Assembly (NCBI GenBank): GCA_035623255.1
Contig: DASPTU010000029.1
Span: 1-18,694, forward strand
Reading direction: 5' to 3'
Length of the DNA: 18,694 nt
DNA from: JAFAGX01 sp035623255
GTDB taxonomy: Bacteria; Acidobacteriota; Terriglobia; Terriglobales; Acidobacteriaceae
The notes below the pieces were generated by a model. It was not told where the DNA came from. It saw only the letters and a program-made list of their open reading frames with translations, and made no database searches. Every line of letters begins with the position of its first letter. The first letter of the stretch is position 1. Made by a program: the position numbers and the translations under genes. Shown piece after piece: positions 1-8,095 of the stretch.

Positions 1-1
1 C

Positions 2-259
2 CACAACACGGTGAGCAACAACATCGTGATGAACAACGGCGGAGCCGGAATCGAAGAGTACAGCACGCAGACTGGGCCCAACAACGTGTATCTGAACAAT
101 GTGGTGTACAACAACGGCGGAGGCGATATTCAACTCCTCACCGGCACCTCGTCCGGCACCGTGACCCTCACCAGCGCTCAGGCGCAGAACGTAATATTGG
201 ATGTTGCAAAGAAATTTGACGAAGCCGATTTGGCAAAACGCACGTTTCGCCGCTTTTAG
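2..259 (+). CDS. C-terminal fragment of a parallel beta-helix repeat protein (partial)
   Basis: The reading frame is open from base 2 and ends at TAG 257-259, so the gene starts left of the window. The visible residues are rich in Asn and Gly with repeating units such as NNIVMNNGG, NNVYLNNVVYNNGG and GTVTLT. This spacing of small hydrophobic strands and Asn turns is typical of right-handed parallel beta-helix (PbH1) proteins. Such folds occur in polysaccharide lyases, epimerases and secreted repeat proteins; in EPS loci they may trim or modify the polymer. The last roughly 20 residues are charged and leave the repeat pattern, like a helix-capping C-terminus. No catalytic residues are in view, so activity cannot be assigned. 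The next gene begins 12 bases downstream, consistent with co-transcription. Confidence 0.7.
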   Translation, partial: HNTVSNNIVMNNGGAGIEEYSTQTGPNNVYLNNVVYNNGGGDIQLLTGTSSGTVTLTSAQAQNVILDVAKKFDEADLAKRTFRRF

Positions 260-263
260 GGAA
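258..263 (+). promoter_or_regulatory. Shine-Dalgarno-like site deciding a TTG start
   Basis: AGGGAA overlaps the stop codon of the beta-helix gene and lies 8 bases before TTG 272. The alternative in-frame ATG at 284 would sit 20 bases from this site and has no site of its own. This favours the TTG start of the following methyltransferase. Confidence 0.4.
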
Positions 264-271
264 CCCAACTC

Positions 272-1093
272 TTGAGCACAAATATGGCACTCGCAGGAAT
301 CACACGAACTACAGGCTGGAACAACATTGACCGCAGTTGTAGAAGTCTTCTCACCTTGAACAGAAATCGTGAGTATGCGGTCCTCTGCGACATGCTCGCC
401 TTGAAGACTACAGACAGAGTTCTGGATGTCGGAAGTGGCGATGGTTTCTGGACAAAGCGACTGGCCAAGCGATGTGGCGAGGTCGTGGGGGTGGAACCGG
501 ATGCTCAATTGCGGGAATACGCCCGGCAACTTAATAGGGCGAAAAACCTGACTTACGTCTGCGCGGCGGCCGAACATCTTCCATTCGAGGATCATAGCTT
601 CGACAAAATCATAAGCATCAGCTGCCTGGAGCATTTTCAGGATCCTTTTAAGGGGCTGCAGGAAATGGCTCGCGTGCTCAAGCCAGGAGGCCGCGTTGCT
701 TTGTCAGTAGATAGCCTCTTGCCGGAGAACTCCGACTCAGAATTTCGTGAATGGCATAAACGCCGGCATTTTGTGACGCGGTATTTCCATGAAAGGGACC
801 TTTGTGACGCACTGCAATCCGTCGGGCTGAACTGTGAGTTTGGGCGCACCGTTCATGTGTTTCGCTCTCGAATTGCGCAGAGCGTTCGGCGGCGATTCAT
901 CCGGAGGCCAATCGTCTGGATGCCGTTATTCCCAATCTCGTATTCAATTGTGCGCTGCGCGGATTCACTGTTTGCTCAGACACACGGCCAAATAGTCATC
1001 ATGACGGCTAGCGCTTCGAGCGCGGAATCGACTCGCGAGAAGAGTTGCTGCAATGCTGGCGCGATGCGTAGCTCACAAGCTTTGATGCAATAG
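272..1093 (+). CDS. Class I SAM-dependent methyltransferase (Methyltransf_11 type)
   Basis: A 273-residue protein with the Rossmann-type SAM fold. Motif I is LDVGSGDG at residues 51-58, and the acidic end of strand 2 is in GVEP (73-76). LPFEDHSFDKIISISCLEHF (103-122) is the usual post-II region, followed by RVLKPGGRVALSVD (134-147), typical of Methyltransf_11 proteins such as UbiE-like and sugar or lipid methyltransferases. The acceptor is not predictable; by context it may O-methylate a glycan or a precursor. A positively charged stretch (SVRRRFIRRP) and a hydrophobic segment near residues 210-235 could give membrane association. The start is TTG 272, backed by AGGGAA 8 bases upstream; ATG 284 would remove only four residues. 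The last roughly 25 residues are Ser/Ala-rich and probably disordered. Confidence 0.85.
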   Translation: MSTNMALAGITRTTGWNNIDRSCRSLLTLNRNREYAVLCDMLALKTTDRVLDVGSGDGFWTKRLAKRCGEVVGVEPDAQLREYARQLNRAKNLTYVCAAAEHLPFEDHSFDKIISISCLEHFQDPFKGLQEMARVLKPGGRVALSVDSLLPENSDSEFREWHKRRHFVTRYFHERDLCDALQSVGLNCEFGRTVHVFRSRIAQSVRRRFIRRPIVWMPLFPISYSIVRCADSLFAQTHGQIVIMTASASSAESTREKSCCNAGAMRSSQALMQ

Positions 1094-1105
1094 GCCTAAG
1101 CCGCA

Positions 1106-2434
1106 ATGAAGATGCACCCTCTACGACGCTGGCTGATCCTCAGCCAATACTATCCTCCCGAAATCGGAGCGCCACAGATACGTCTGCGTTCCCTGGTGCG
1201 TGTACTCAAGTCGTTTGGTTTGGATTTGCGGGTTCTAACCGCCATGCCGAACTATCCGGCCGGCAAGACCTTTGAGGGCTATGTCGGGCGCTGGAAGCTT
1301 CGGGAAGAGATTGACGGTGTTCCCGTGCAACGCACTTGGGTTTACGCAGGCACCGGGAGGTCGGCAGTAGTGAGGCTGGCAAACTATTTCAGCTTTACGT
1401 TCACGTCGCTGATTGCAGCGCTCACCGGGCCGCGACCGGATGTCATGTTTGTGGAATCGCAGCCGCTTTCGCTGGGACTTGTGGCGATCCTCATGAAATG
1501 GCTGCGAGGGGTCCCGTATATCTACAACGTGCCCGATCTCCAAGTGGAAGTCGCGGAGCAGATGGGGTTCATACGGAACCGGATTTTATTGCGCGTGGCC
1601 AAAGCCCTGGAAGATTTCTTTATCCACCAGGCGTGGAATGTTTCCACCGTCACACACGGCTTTATCGAACACTTCGAACGTCGAGGCCTGCCGCGGACTA
1701 AGTTGAGCTTCCTGCCGAACGGCGCTGACATCGACTTTCTGGCTCCTAAACCTGCAAGTGCACGGTTGCTGAACCGCTGGCACCTCCAAGGGAAAAAGAT
1801 CTTTGTTTACGTTGGCACTCACGCTTATTACCACGGCTTGGAAACTCTGCTGGAAGCAGCAGCTTTGCTGAAGGATCCCGATATCGTTGTACTGATGATT
1901 GGCGATGGCCCCGAAAGGGCGCGGCTTCAGAATTTCGCGGCCGACAAGAAACTTGGGAATGTGATTTTCGGGCAATCGCCATACGAAGAGATGGATGAGT
2001 TGTACGCGATCGCATATGCCTCCATCGCTACATTGCGCAAGATTGGGGTGGCACAACAGATGCGCCTATCAAAAGTGTTTCCGTCGCTGGCCTGTGGAGT
2101 CCCCGTGATTTATTCGGGTGCGGGTGAAGCCGCAGAATTGTTACAGCGGCAGCAATGCGGGGTGGTAGTTGCGCCGGAAGAACCGCAGTTGCTAGCTCTG
2201 GAGATGACGCAGTTAGCTAATGACCGTTCACGAAGGGATCATATGGGGCAGGCGGGCCGAAGCCTGGTGGAACGCGAGTACAGCTGGTCGGCGATTGTAA
2301 GTCGATGGCTCAGCGAAATCGGCGCTTTGGCTGACGAACAGGCGGTAGCAACAGTCGATTCGCGAACGCGCCCCGCCCGAGAGTGCGTTAGCACATTCGC
2401 TCAAGAAGATCAGCCCACCCCCACCACCGAGTAG
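1106..2434 (+). CDS. Glycosyltransferase family 4 (WbuB/WcaI-like)
   Basis: A 442-residue GT-B enzyme. The N-terminal acceptor domain opens with QYYPPEIGAPQIRLRSL (about 14-30), a signature of WbuB/WcaI-like enzymes, and includes PNYPAGK (48-54). The C-terminal donor domain has SFLPNGAD (201-208), YVGTHAYYHGLETLLEA (235-251), GDGPE (266-270) and KVFPSLACGVPVI followed by GAGEAAELL (338-346), where the Glu matches the nucleotide-sugar-binding Glu of the EX7E motif. A hydrophobic stretch around residues 95-107 and the WLRGVPYIYNVPDL region are usual membrane-facing parts. It is expected to transfer a sugar from an NDP-sugar to a lipid-linked intermediate at the cytoplasmic membrane with retention of configuration. 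It lies 12 bases after the methyltransferase. The tail after about 410 is Thr/Pro-rich and not conserved. Donor and acceptor are unknown. Confidence 0.9.
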   Translation: MKMHPLRRWLILSQYYPPEIGAPQIRLRSLVRVLKSFGLDLRVLTAMPNYPAGKTFEGYVGRWKLREEIDGVPVQRTWVYAGTGRSAVVRLANYFSFTFTSLIAALTGPRPDVMFVESQPLSLGLVAILMKWLRGVPYIYNVPDLQVEVAEQMGFIRNRILLRVAKALEDFFIHQAWNVSTVTHGFIEHFERRGLPRTKLSFLPNGADIDFLAPKPASARLLNRWHLQGKKIFVYVGTHAYYHGLETLLEAAALLKDPDIVVLMIGDGPERARLQNFAADKKLGNVIFGQSPYEEMDELYAIAYASIATLRKIGVAQQMRLSKVFPSLACGVPVIYSGAGEAAELLQRQQCGVVVAPEEPQLLALEMTQLANDRSRRDHMGQAGRSLVEREYSWSAIVSRWLSEIGALADEQAVATVDSRTRPARECVSTFAQEDQPTPTTE

Positions 2435-2451
2435 CGCAGACTTAGTTATCA

Positions 2452-3774
2452 ATGAAAACCTTATTGCTAGTCAGTTACTACTTTCCCCCTCGGCCCCAGG
2501 TCGGTGCAGTTCGTCCGGCAGGCTTGGCCAAGTACCTGGGAGAGTTTGGCTGGGACGTCATCGTGTTAACTCCTGAGCTGCCGTCTGGCCAGCGTCCGCC
2601 GGTACGGATAGTAGAAACTGGGTATTGTGATGTGCTCGATAAGTGGAGGGCTAGATTCCGCATCGATCCCAAGCGCGGGCTGCATCAACAACTCCACTTG
2701 CCGTTGAATTCGAAGATGCGATCGCATCAGCCCCATACCGCTTTCGTGTGGCTTGTCCGATCTTTGCTGTTGTACCCCGACGGCATTAAAGGCTGGCTCC
2801 CCTTCGCGGTGAAGGCGGCCAGGAAACTCTTTCGTGAGCAGCCTATCGATGCCTTGGTCACTACCTCGCCACCGATAACGGCGCACTTGATCGGCCATGA
2901 GCTGAAAAAAGTGTTTAAGTGTCCCTGGATCGCCGACTTTCGTGACTTGTGGACGCAAAACATCGCGTACTCGCCGAGGATCTTCCTGCCGTTCGAAAAG
3001 CGATTGGAGAAGCGCACCCTGAGCAATGCTGACATGCTGGTCGCAGTTTCCGACCCGTGGGCCGATAAGCTGCGGCAGCGTTATCAACCAATTCCAGTTC
3101 ATACCATAAGTAATGGTTTTGACCCGGACGAATTTGCAGGCGCAAGCCCACGTCTCACGGACGTCTTTTCGATTACGTATACAGGCCAGTTGTATCGGGG
3201 CCAGCGCGATCCTAGCCCCTTTCTCGAAGCACTCGGGGAGTTAATCTCCGAGGGAGCTCTGCAACGCAATAAGGTGAAAGTCCGGTTCTTTGGTCCGGCC
3301 GAGCCTTGGCTGCCGAAATTGATTTCTGATTACGGCTTGAGCGACGTAATCGCGCTGTGCGGGACGGTTGGCCGGCAGGAAGCCATTCGATATCAACGGG
3401 AGTCACAAATTCTGTTGCTTTTGGGCTGGCACGATCGCAGGGAAGTCGGCCAGCATACCGGCAAACTGTTTGAGTATCTCGGGTCGCAGCGTCCGATTCT
3501 GGCCGTGGGTGGCGGGCGTGGCGTTCTCACCGAGGTTCTTGAGGCCACGGAAGCGGGTTTGCATGCCTTATCAAAGCAGCAGATCCGCGAATACTTGATC
3601 CAGGCCTACGCACAATTCCGGGAAACCGGGGAAGTCAGATATCAGGGAATCGAGTCAGAAATCAACCGTTACACCCACCGTGAGATGTCCAGACAATATG
3701 CACAGCTGCTGGACAGCCTTACGCCGAGCCCTGCCGGTATTGACTCACCGATTTACGCGCAGGTGCCGAGATGA
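2452..3774 (+). CDS. Glycosyltransferase, GT4/GT-B type
   Basis: A 440-residue protein. The N-terminal motif is SYYFPPRPQVGAVRPAGLAK (8-27). TTSPP (137-141) and PWIADFRDLW (158-167) follow; both are characteristic of a GT4-like subfamily frequent in exopolysaccharide loci. The donor half carries ISNGFDPDEF (219-228), YTGQLYRGQRDP (243-254, likely phosphate loop) and HTGKLFEYLGSQRPILAVGG (335-354), the usual C-terminal nucleotide-sugar site. The acidic residue normally found just after that segment is probably E361 in VLTEVLE. It starts 17 bases after the previous glycosyltransferase and its TGA overlaps the ATG of the next gene (ATGA), so the two are translationally coupled. It probably adds one sugar to the same repeat unit; sugar identity cannot be read from the sequence. 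Confidence 0.88.
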   Translation: MKTLLLVSYYFPPRPQVGAVRPAGLAKYLGEFGWDVIVLTPELPSGQRPPVRIVETGYCDVLDKWRARFRIDPKRGLHQQLHLPLNSKMRSHQPHTAFVWLVRSLLLYPDGIKGWLPFAVKAARKLFREQPIDALVTTSPPITAHLIGHELKKVFKCPWIADFRDLWTQNIAYSPRIFLPFEKRLEKRTLSNADMLVAVSDPWADKLRQRYQPIPVHTISNGFDPDEFAGASPRLTDVFSITYTGQLYRGQRDPSPFLEALGELISEGALQRNKVKVRFFGPAEPWLPKLISDYGLSDVIALCGTVGRQEAIRYQRESQILLLLGWHDRREVGQHTGKLFEYLGSQRPILAVGGGRGVLTEVLEATEAGLHALSKQQIREYLIQAYAQFRETGEVRYQGIESEINRYTHREMSRQYAQLLDSLTPSPAGIDSPIYAQVPR

Positions 3775-4820
3775 CGAGTGCAGAGTCTGTAAGCGTCGTC
3801 ATTCCCACCTATAACCGCGCTGAGGTCGTCGGTGCGGCCATTGAATCAGTCTTGGATCAGACGGTAAAACCCGGAGAGATTCTGGTGGTGGATGATGGGT
3901 CGCGAGACAACACCGGGCAGGTCTGTCAAAGGTTTGCCGCTCGGGGAGTTCGCTATATTCGTCAAGAGAATGCAGGAGCTTCTGCGGCACGTAACCTGGG
4001 GATTCGTGAAGCGGCGGGCGAGTGGATTGCTTTTCTTGACTCCGATGATCGCTGGGAAACCGAGAAACTGGAAATACAACTTCAGGTTCAAGAGGCCACG
4101 GGCGCCGAATGGTCAATTACCGGCTTCAGCGTGGTCGATGCAGCTAATTGTCCGATGCCGCCATCACCGGGATGGAACATATTTGGGTTCATCGCAGATT
4201 GTGGTAGCCCGGAGGCGTTTTTCAAGCGGGCCATGCAATCCCTGCAGCTTCCGTGCAGGGGCAGTGATCACCATGTCTGTTATGGTGACACTTACAATTT
4301 GTTTTTTCTCGGAAACTTTGCCATGCCTTCAAGCGCAATTGTGAGCAAGAAAGCCCTTCACGCAACCGGTCTGTTTGACGAATCGCTTCGAGTTTCGGAG
4401 GACACCGAATTTTTCCATCGGCTAGCATCTTCTGCAGCTGGCGCCGTAGTGATGACACCTCTGCTCCGCTGGCGAACAGGACACAGTGAGCGACAACTGT
4501 CTACTAGAAACTCCGACGAGTTAATCGAAACTGCCCTCATCAGCCTGGATCGAGCCTTCCGCTTGCGTGGGGAGCCCTCGTCAACGACCCGGGAAGCTTA
4601 TCTTCAAGGCAAGGAAAGGCTCTTCGTCAAATTAGCCTACACTCGACTGGCCTTCTATGATGGCGAAGCAGCCCGCAAGACGCTGAAAACTGCCTGGAAA
4701 AATGGAGTTCGAATCTCGGCTCCAACCGCGGCGATTTACACCATGAGTATGCTTCCGACGCCCTGCCTAAAGATGATGGGGGCGGGCAAGCGGGTACTTC
4801 ACGAGAAGTTCGGTCTGTAA
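3771..4820 (+). CDS. Glycosyltransferase family 2 (GT-A, inverting)
   Basis: A 349-residue GT-A enzyme. VSVVIPTYNR (7-16) is the first strand, ILVVDDGSRDNT (37-48) holds the uridine-contacting Asp, and GEWIAFLDSDDRW (83-95) contains the DxD-type metal-binding motif. NAGASAARNLGI (67-78) is the standard linker. RVSEDTEFFHRL (207-218) carries the ED motif that normally supplies the catalytic base. Residues about 111-183 form a longer, Cys/Pro-containing insertion between the two catalytic halves, likely shaping the acceptor site. No membrane segment is obvious, so the protein is cytoplasmic or peripheral. ATG 3771 overlaps the upstream stop by four bases. Two short inverted repeats lie inside this gene. 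Substrates are unknown. Confidence 0.92.
   Translation: MTSAESVSVVIPTYNRAEVVGAAIESVLDQTVKPGEILVVDDGSRDNTGQVCQRFAARGVRYIRQENAGASAARNLGIREAAGEWIAFLDSDDRWETEKLEIQLQVQEATGAEWSITGFSVVDAANCPMPPSPGWNIFGFIADCGSPEAFFKRAMQSLQLPCRGSDHHVCYGDTYNLFFLGNFAMPSSAIVSKKALHATGLFDESLRVSEDTEFFHRLASSAAGAVVMTPLLRWRTGHSERQLSTRNSDELIETALISLDRAFRLRGEPSSTTREAYLQGKERLFVKLAYTRLAFYDGEAARKTLKTAWKNGVRISAPTAAIYTMSMLPTPCLKMMGAGKRVLHEKFGL
4240..4288 (+). repeat. Two adjacent small inverted repeats inside the GT2 gene
   Basis: CCCTGCA (4240-4246) pairs with TGCAGGG (4254-4260) across a 7-base loop. TCACCAT (4268-4274) pairs with ATGGTGA (4282-4288), also across 7 bases. Seven bases separate the two potential hairpins. A run of six T lies at 4302-4307, too far from the second stem for a classical intrinsic terminator. 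Both could be chance; no function is claimed. Confidence 0.45.
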
Positions 4821-4852
4821 AGTTCCAGCAAAAAAGAATCTTCCGCACTACG

Positions 4853-5644
4853 ATGACAATTCAAAACCTCAGCACAAAGGTGGCCCGGGTGATTTCAAGG
4901 CCCGGGCAAATCGTCACAACCAGCCGCGCCCGCCTTTTTCCAAAAGACGAAACCGCAGCACGTATCGCCGGCTGGAAATACGGCAGTCTGCCTCGGAAGC
5001 CGATAACCGAGTTGTTTCCTGAAATCCGGAACATCGATGTTTCCATAATGCGCGCATATGATCGCGTTCTGAACTCCTCGATGGAAGCCGAGGAGGTTGT
5101 AGCTTTGTGTGCTATCGCCAAGTTGGTCAAAGCGAAAAAGTTAATCGAGATTGGCACATATGACGGAAACACAACATTGAATCTTGCAGCCAATACCCCT
5201 GAAGATGCTGTTATTACGACCGTGGATTTGCCACTCGATTGGCAAGGTGAGCTTGCGCTTGCAACACCTGATTCTGCAGTCAACGTAAGCGATCGAACTC
5301 GAGTGGGGTCGCAATACCAAAACACGGCCTACGCTCATAAGATTAGCCAAGTGCTTGCAGATTCTGCGACATTGAATTGGGCAGGTTTACCCGGGCCTTT
5401 CGATTTCGCTTTTATCGATGGATGTCACCACTACGACTATGTCAAAAGCGATACTGACAACGTGTTGCGCAATCTGAGGTCGACCGCCATTGTGGCGTGG
5501 CACGACTACGGCTATATCGAGGACGTAAGCAAAGTCGTGGACGAAGCTGCAAAACGAATTCCGGTGGCCGCCATTCTAGGTACCAGGATCGCGGTTGGGT
5601 TCGTCGGTGGGTCTCAACCAAACAGCAACTCTCCATCTGATTAA
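4853..5644 (+). CDS. Class I SAM-dependent methyltransferase (Methyltransf_24 type)
   Basis: A 263-residue protein. LIEIGTYDGNTTL (97-109) is the SAM-binding loop, TTVDLP (122-127) the strand-2 acidic end, and FDFAFIDGCHHYDYVKSD (183-200) with AIVAWHDYGY (212-221) are the signature of the Methyltransf_24 family. That family includes O-methyltransferases of natural-product and glycan pathways and often uses the Asp/His residues of the FIDG..H and WHDY segments for metal or acceptor binding. The first roughly 80 residues are an extension before the fold, with basic character. Context suggests O-methylation of a sugar or of the growing repeat unit. ATG 4853 follows a 32-base gap without a clear Shine-Dalgarno site, and a GC-rich hairpin lies about 30 bases into the gene. 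Confidence 0.85.
   Translation: MTIQNLSTKVARVISRPGQIVTTSRARLFPKDETAARIAGWKYGSLPRKPITELFPEIRNIDVSIMRAYDRVLNSSMEAEEVVALCAIAKLVKAKKLIEIGTYDGNTTLNLAANTPEDAVITTVDLPLDWQGELALATPDSAVNVSDRTRVGSQYQNTAYAHKISQVLADSATLNWAGLPGPFDFAFIDGCHHYDYVKSDTDNVLRNLRSTAIVAWHDYGYIEDVSKVVDEAAKRIPVAAILGTRIAVGFVGGSQPNSNSPSD
4883..4907 (+). repeat. GC-only inverted repeat near the start of the methyltransferase gene
   Basis: GCCCGGG (4883-4889) and CCCGGGC (4901-4907) are perfect reverse complements with an 11-base loop. The stem would begin 30 bases after the A of ATG 4853, within codons 11-19. All seven pairs are G-C, so it could form in mRNA and slow early elongation. It may be coincidental. Confidence 0.45.
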
Positions 5645-5717
5645 AGTCGTTGAATGCTGGTGAAATCCAAACGTGTTATCGCGATTTCGAGACGGATGCG
5701 TCAGTGAAGAGCACAAC

Positions 5718-6746
5718 ATGACCCTGTCTCCCAAGACTGTTGGAGTCGGATTGATTTGCGGGTCAGGGCTACCTCGCCTGCTGCACTCCTGGGTTTATCC
5801 CAGCCAGGTTGGAATTCTTATGTACCACGCGGTGATACGCGAACCTTTGCCAGTGCCGGATTGGTGCTTTCTGGCAGAGGACGCTTTTCGCCAGCAAATC
5901 GCCTACGTGCAGGAGCACTTTCGAGTGGTATCGCTCTCTGAGGCCGTGGAAAGGCTGGCGGCAGGCTCGGTCGAAGAGCCGACGATGGCCATTACTTTTG
6001 ATGACGGCTACGAAAATAATTTCAGTGTGGCGCTGCCCATCCTGAACGAATACCAATGTCCCGCGACGATATTTCTAGCGACTGCATATACTGGCACGCC
6101 TCGAACTACATGGTGGTGCCGGCTGAACCGTGCACTGGCACTGACGAAAGCCTCGCATCTCGAGTGGGAAGGCATGCATTTTGGGTTGGAGGATCGGCAG
6201 CAAAAGGCTGGTGCCAGCGCTAGTCTCCAAAGTGTTCTGAAGAGCCGTCACCCGTATTCGATCGACGGCTTGGTGGATGACATCTGTGGTCAATTGGGAG
6301 TGGATCCTTCGCAACCAGTGGCAGAGAACTCGCCCTACCAGATGCTGGGAGCCGAGCGGATTGGCGAGATGGTAAACACGGAGATGATCGAATTCGGCGC
6401 CCATACGCATACGCACACCATTCTTAGCCTGCTCTCTCCCGAAGATCAGCGAAACGAAATTCTCGGGTCAGTTGATGCCGTGCGACAGTTGACAGGTCGG
6501 GCCTGCAAGCTGTTCGCGTATCCGAACGGCGGAACTGGCGACTACAACCAAAATAGCATTGAGCTCCTCAAATCCGCCGGTGTCACCGTTGCAGTTTCAG
6601 GAATCGGGGGGCCTAACACGGGCGAGACCTCGACTATGGAGATGCGCCGTTACACGGTTGGGGCAGACCTGGATTTTATGAGTTTCAGAATGCGCGCGCA
6701 TCATCTTACGTATCACATGAAGGGCCTCGGCTTATCAAGGAATTGA
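5718..6746 (+). CDS. Polysaccharide deacetylase (NodB/CE4 family)
   Basis: The protein has 342 residues from ATG 5718. I prefer this start because GAAGAG (5706-5711) lies 6 bases upstream; an in-frame GTG at 5673 would add 15 unremarkable residues. GILMYHAV (about 32-39) is the common CE4 lead-in. AITFDDGYENN (91-101) is motif 1 with the catalytic base and metal-binding Asp. FGAHTHTHTILS (227-238) is motif 2 with the metal-binding histidines. FAYPNGG (267-273) replaces the usual R-x-P-(Y/F)-G of motif 3, a variant common in EPS-locus deacetylases. It would remove N- or O-acetyl groups from a hexosamine unit. A hydrophobic N-terminal stretch (GVGLICGSGLPRLLHSWVY) could be a weak membrane anchor but is not a clear signal peptide. 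Its stop is 4 bases before the ATP-grasp gene. Confidence 0.88.
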   Translation: MTLSPKTVGVGLICGSGLPRLLHSWVYPSQVGILMYHAVIREPLPVPDWCFLAEDAFRQQIAYVQEHFRVVSLSEAVERLAAGSVEEPTMAITFDDGYENNFSVALPILNEYQCPATIFLATAYTGTPRTTWWCRLNRALALTKASHLEWEGMHFGLEDRQQKAGASASLQSVLKSRHPYSIDGLVDDICGQLGVDPSQPVAENSPYQMLGAERIGEMVNTEMIEFGAHTHTHTILSLLSPEDQRNEILGSVDAVRQLTGRACKLFAYPNGGTGDYNQNSIELLKSAGVTVAVSGIGGPNTGETSTMEMRRYTVGADLDFMSFRMRAHHLTYHMKGLGLSRN

Positions 6747-6750
6747 CCTG

Positions 6751-8049
6751 ATGAACTCCGGCAACAAATTGCAGCGAGTTCTGGTCACGGATGCGCACGA
6801 GCTTGCCGGGCTGGCGACGGTGCGTTCCCTCGGTCGCGCAGGTTACCGGGTTATTGCAGGTTACGCCGGCGATCACGGGCGTCCAGCGGTTGCGTCTTCG
6901 CGCTACTGTAGGGAAACGGTTGAACACCCAAACGCCTGGACTAACCCCGCGCTGTTCCGCAGTTGGCTGCAGGATTTCCAGAGCAAGTGCGACATCATAT
7001 TGCCAATTTCAGAAGCTGCACTGGTTGGAGTGGCTCGGCTGCGCAGTGAATTCGGAGGACGGAAATTGCTCATCCTGCCGGATGACGCATCACTGCAAGT
7101 GACTCTCAGTAAATATCGGGCAAACAGGAAGGCGATGGAACTGGGAATCGCCTGCCCGCGGACAGTCTTTATTCGTGGGAATGATGGTGAGCAGCAGTGG
7201 AATGATGATCTATCTGCACTGAGATTTCCGATTGTCATAAAAACTGACAACCACTTCACCGAAGACGGACAATACAAAAAGGGCAGAGCCACGATTGCCA
7301 CCAATGCGGATGAAGCGAACGAAGTGGTGGCGCGCCTGCGACCTTCGCGCGAGGCCGCGCTAGCGCAGGAGTGGGTGCCGGGCTACGGAGCAGGCGCTTT
7401 TTTATTGCGTTCGGGAGAGCGGATCCAGTTGGTCTTCTCACATAAACGTCTACACGAGGTTCCGTATTCTGGCGGATATTCCTCACTTCGGCAGAGTACG
7501 TATGACCGGGAGTGTTTGGATTTGGGAGCAAAACTACTCGAAAGCATCGGCTACAACGGTGCGGCAATGGTGGAATTTCGCCGAAATCCGGCCCATGGAG
7601 CGACATACTTTCTCGAAGTAAATGGCCGGCTATGGGGCTCACTGGCGCTGGCGCTGCATGCTGGTGTGGATTTTCCCCTGGCGTTATTAGAATCGTCGTT
7701 GTCTGATCTCTCGAGCCACCAAAGACCGGCCTCGTACAAAATAGGGTTAAAGTGCCGGAACATCTTTCCAGGAGAGCTGGGACACCTGCACTCGGTCTTT
7801 GTCCCGGGAAACTCGGCCAAGGTGGCTCCGCCTCCTTCCAAAACGAAGGCGCTGTTAACGTTCTTTGGATTATCGCTCAATCCAGGAATTCGCCACGATT
7901 ATTTCTGGTGGACTGATCCTCTGCCGGGGTTTGTCCAGTCTTGGAGAACGCTGCGGCACTCCTTCTGGTCGCTGCTTCGATACGGCCGCCGTGCTGCGGC
8001 ATCTCAAAAGTGCACAGAGGACCTGTCTTCCTTGGTTCACAGCCGTTAG
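6751..8049 (+). CDS. ATP-grasp domain protein, carboxylate-amine ligase-like
   Basis: A 432-residue protein. RVLVTDAHELAGLATVRSLG (9-28) starts a pre-ATP-grasp Rossmann-like domain. LSKYRANRKAMELGIACP (119-136) leads into the ATP-grasp domain. FPIVIKTD (159-166) holds the ATP-binding Lys164, AQEWVPGYGAGAFLL (205-219) the hinge, and AMVEFRR (272-278) with FLEVNGRLWGS (287-297) the metal-binding Glu275, Glu289 and Asn291. Enzymes of this family join a carboxylate to an amine (or another nucleophile) through an acyl-phosphate using ATP. The substrate is unknown. Coupling to the upstream deacetylase by a 4-base gap suggests it may acylate an amine on the same sugar. The last roughly 90 residues form a basic, Trp-rich C-terminal region outside the ATP-grasp core, possibly a membrane or partner contact. 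Confidence 0.85.
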   Translation: MNSGNKLQRVLVTDAHELAGLATVRSLGRAGYRVIAGYAGDHGRPAVASSRYCRETVEHPNAWTNPALFRSWLQDFQSKCDIILPISEAALVGVARLRSEFGGRKLLILPDDASLQVTLSKYRANRKAMELGIACPRTVFIRGNDGEQQWNDDLSALRFPIVIKTDNHFTEDGQYKKGRATIATNADEANEVVARLRPSREAALAQEWVPGYGAGAFLLRSGERIQLVFSHKRLHEVPYSGGYSSLRQSTYDRECLDLGAKLLESIGYNGAAMVEFRRNPAHGATYFLEVNGRLWGSLALALHAGVDFPLALLESSLSDLSSHQRPASYKIGLKCRNIFPGELGHLHSVFVPGNSAKVAPPPSKTKALLTFFGLSLNPGIRHDYFWWTDPLPGFVQSWRTLRHSFWSLLRYGRRAAASQKCTEDLSSLVHSR

Positions 8050-8095
8050 TCAGAAGCGAAATCAATCCTTTTGAGCTGTTAACTTAAGAAAAAAT

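Noticed and set aside
5673..5717. GTG 5673 as the start of the polysaccharide deacetylase
   Set aside because: The added 15 residues show no family resemblance, and GAAGAG 6 bases before ATG 5718 is a better ribosome-binding site. It remains possible.
8050..8095. Possible terminator in the 46-base gap after the ATP-grasp gene
   Set aside because: The gap is A/T-rich but lacks a stem-loop, so read-through is more likely.
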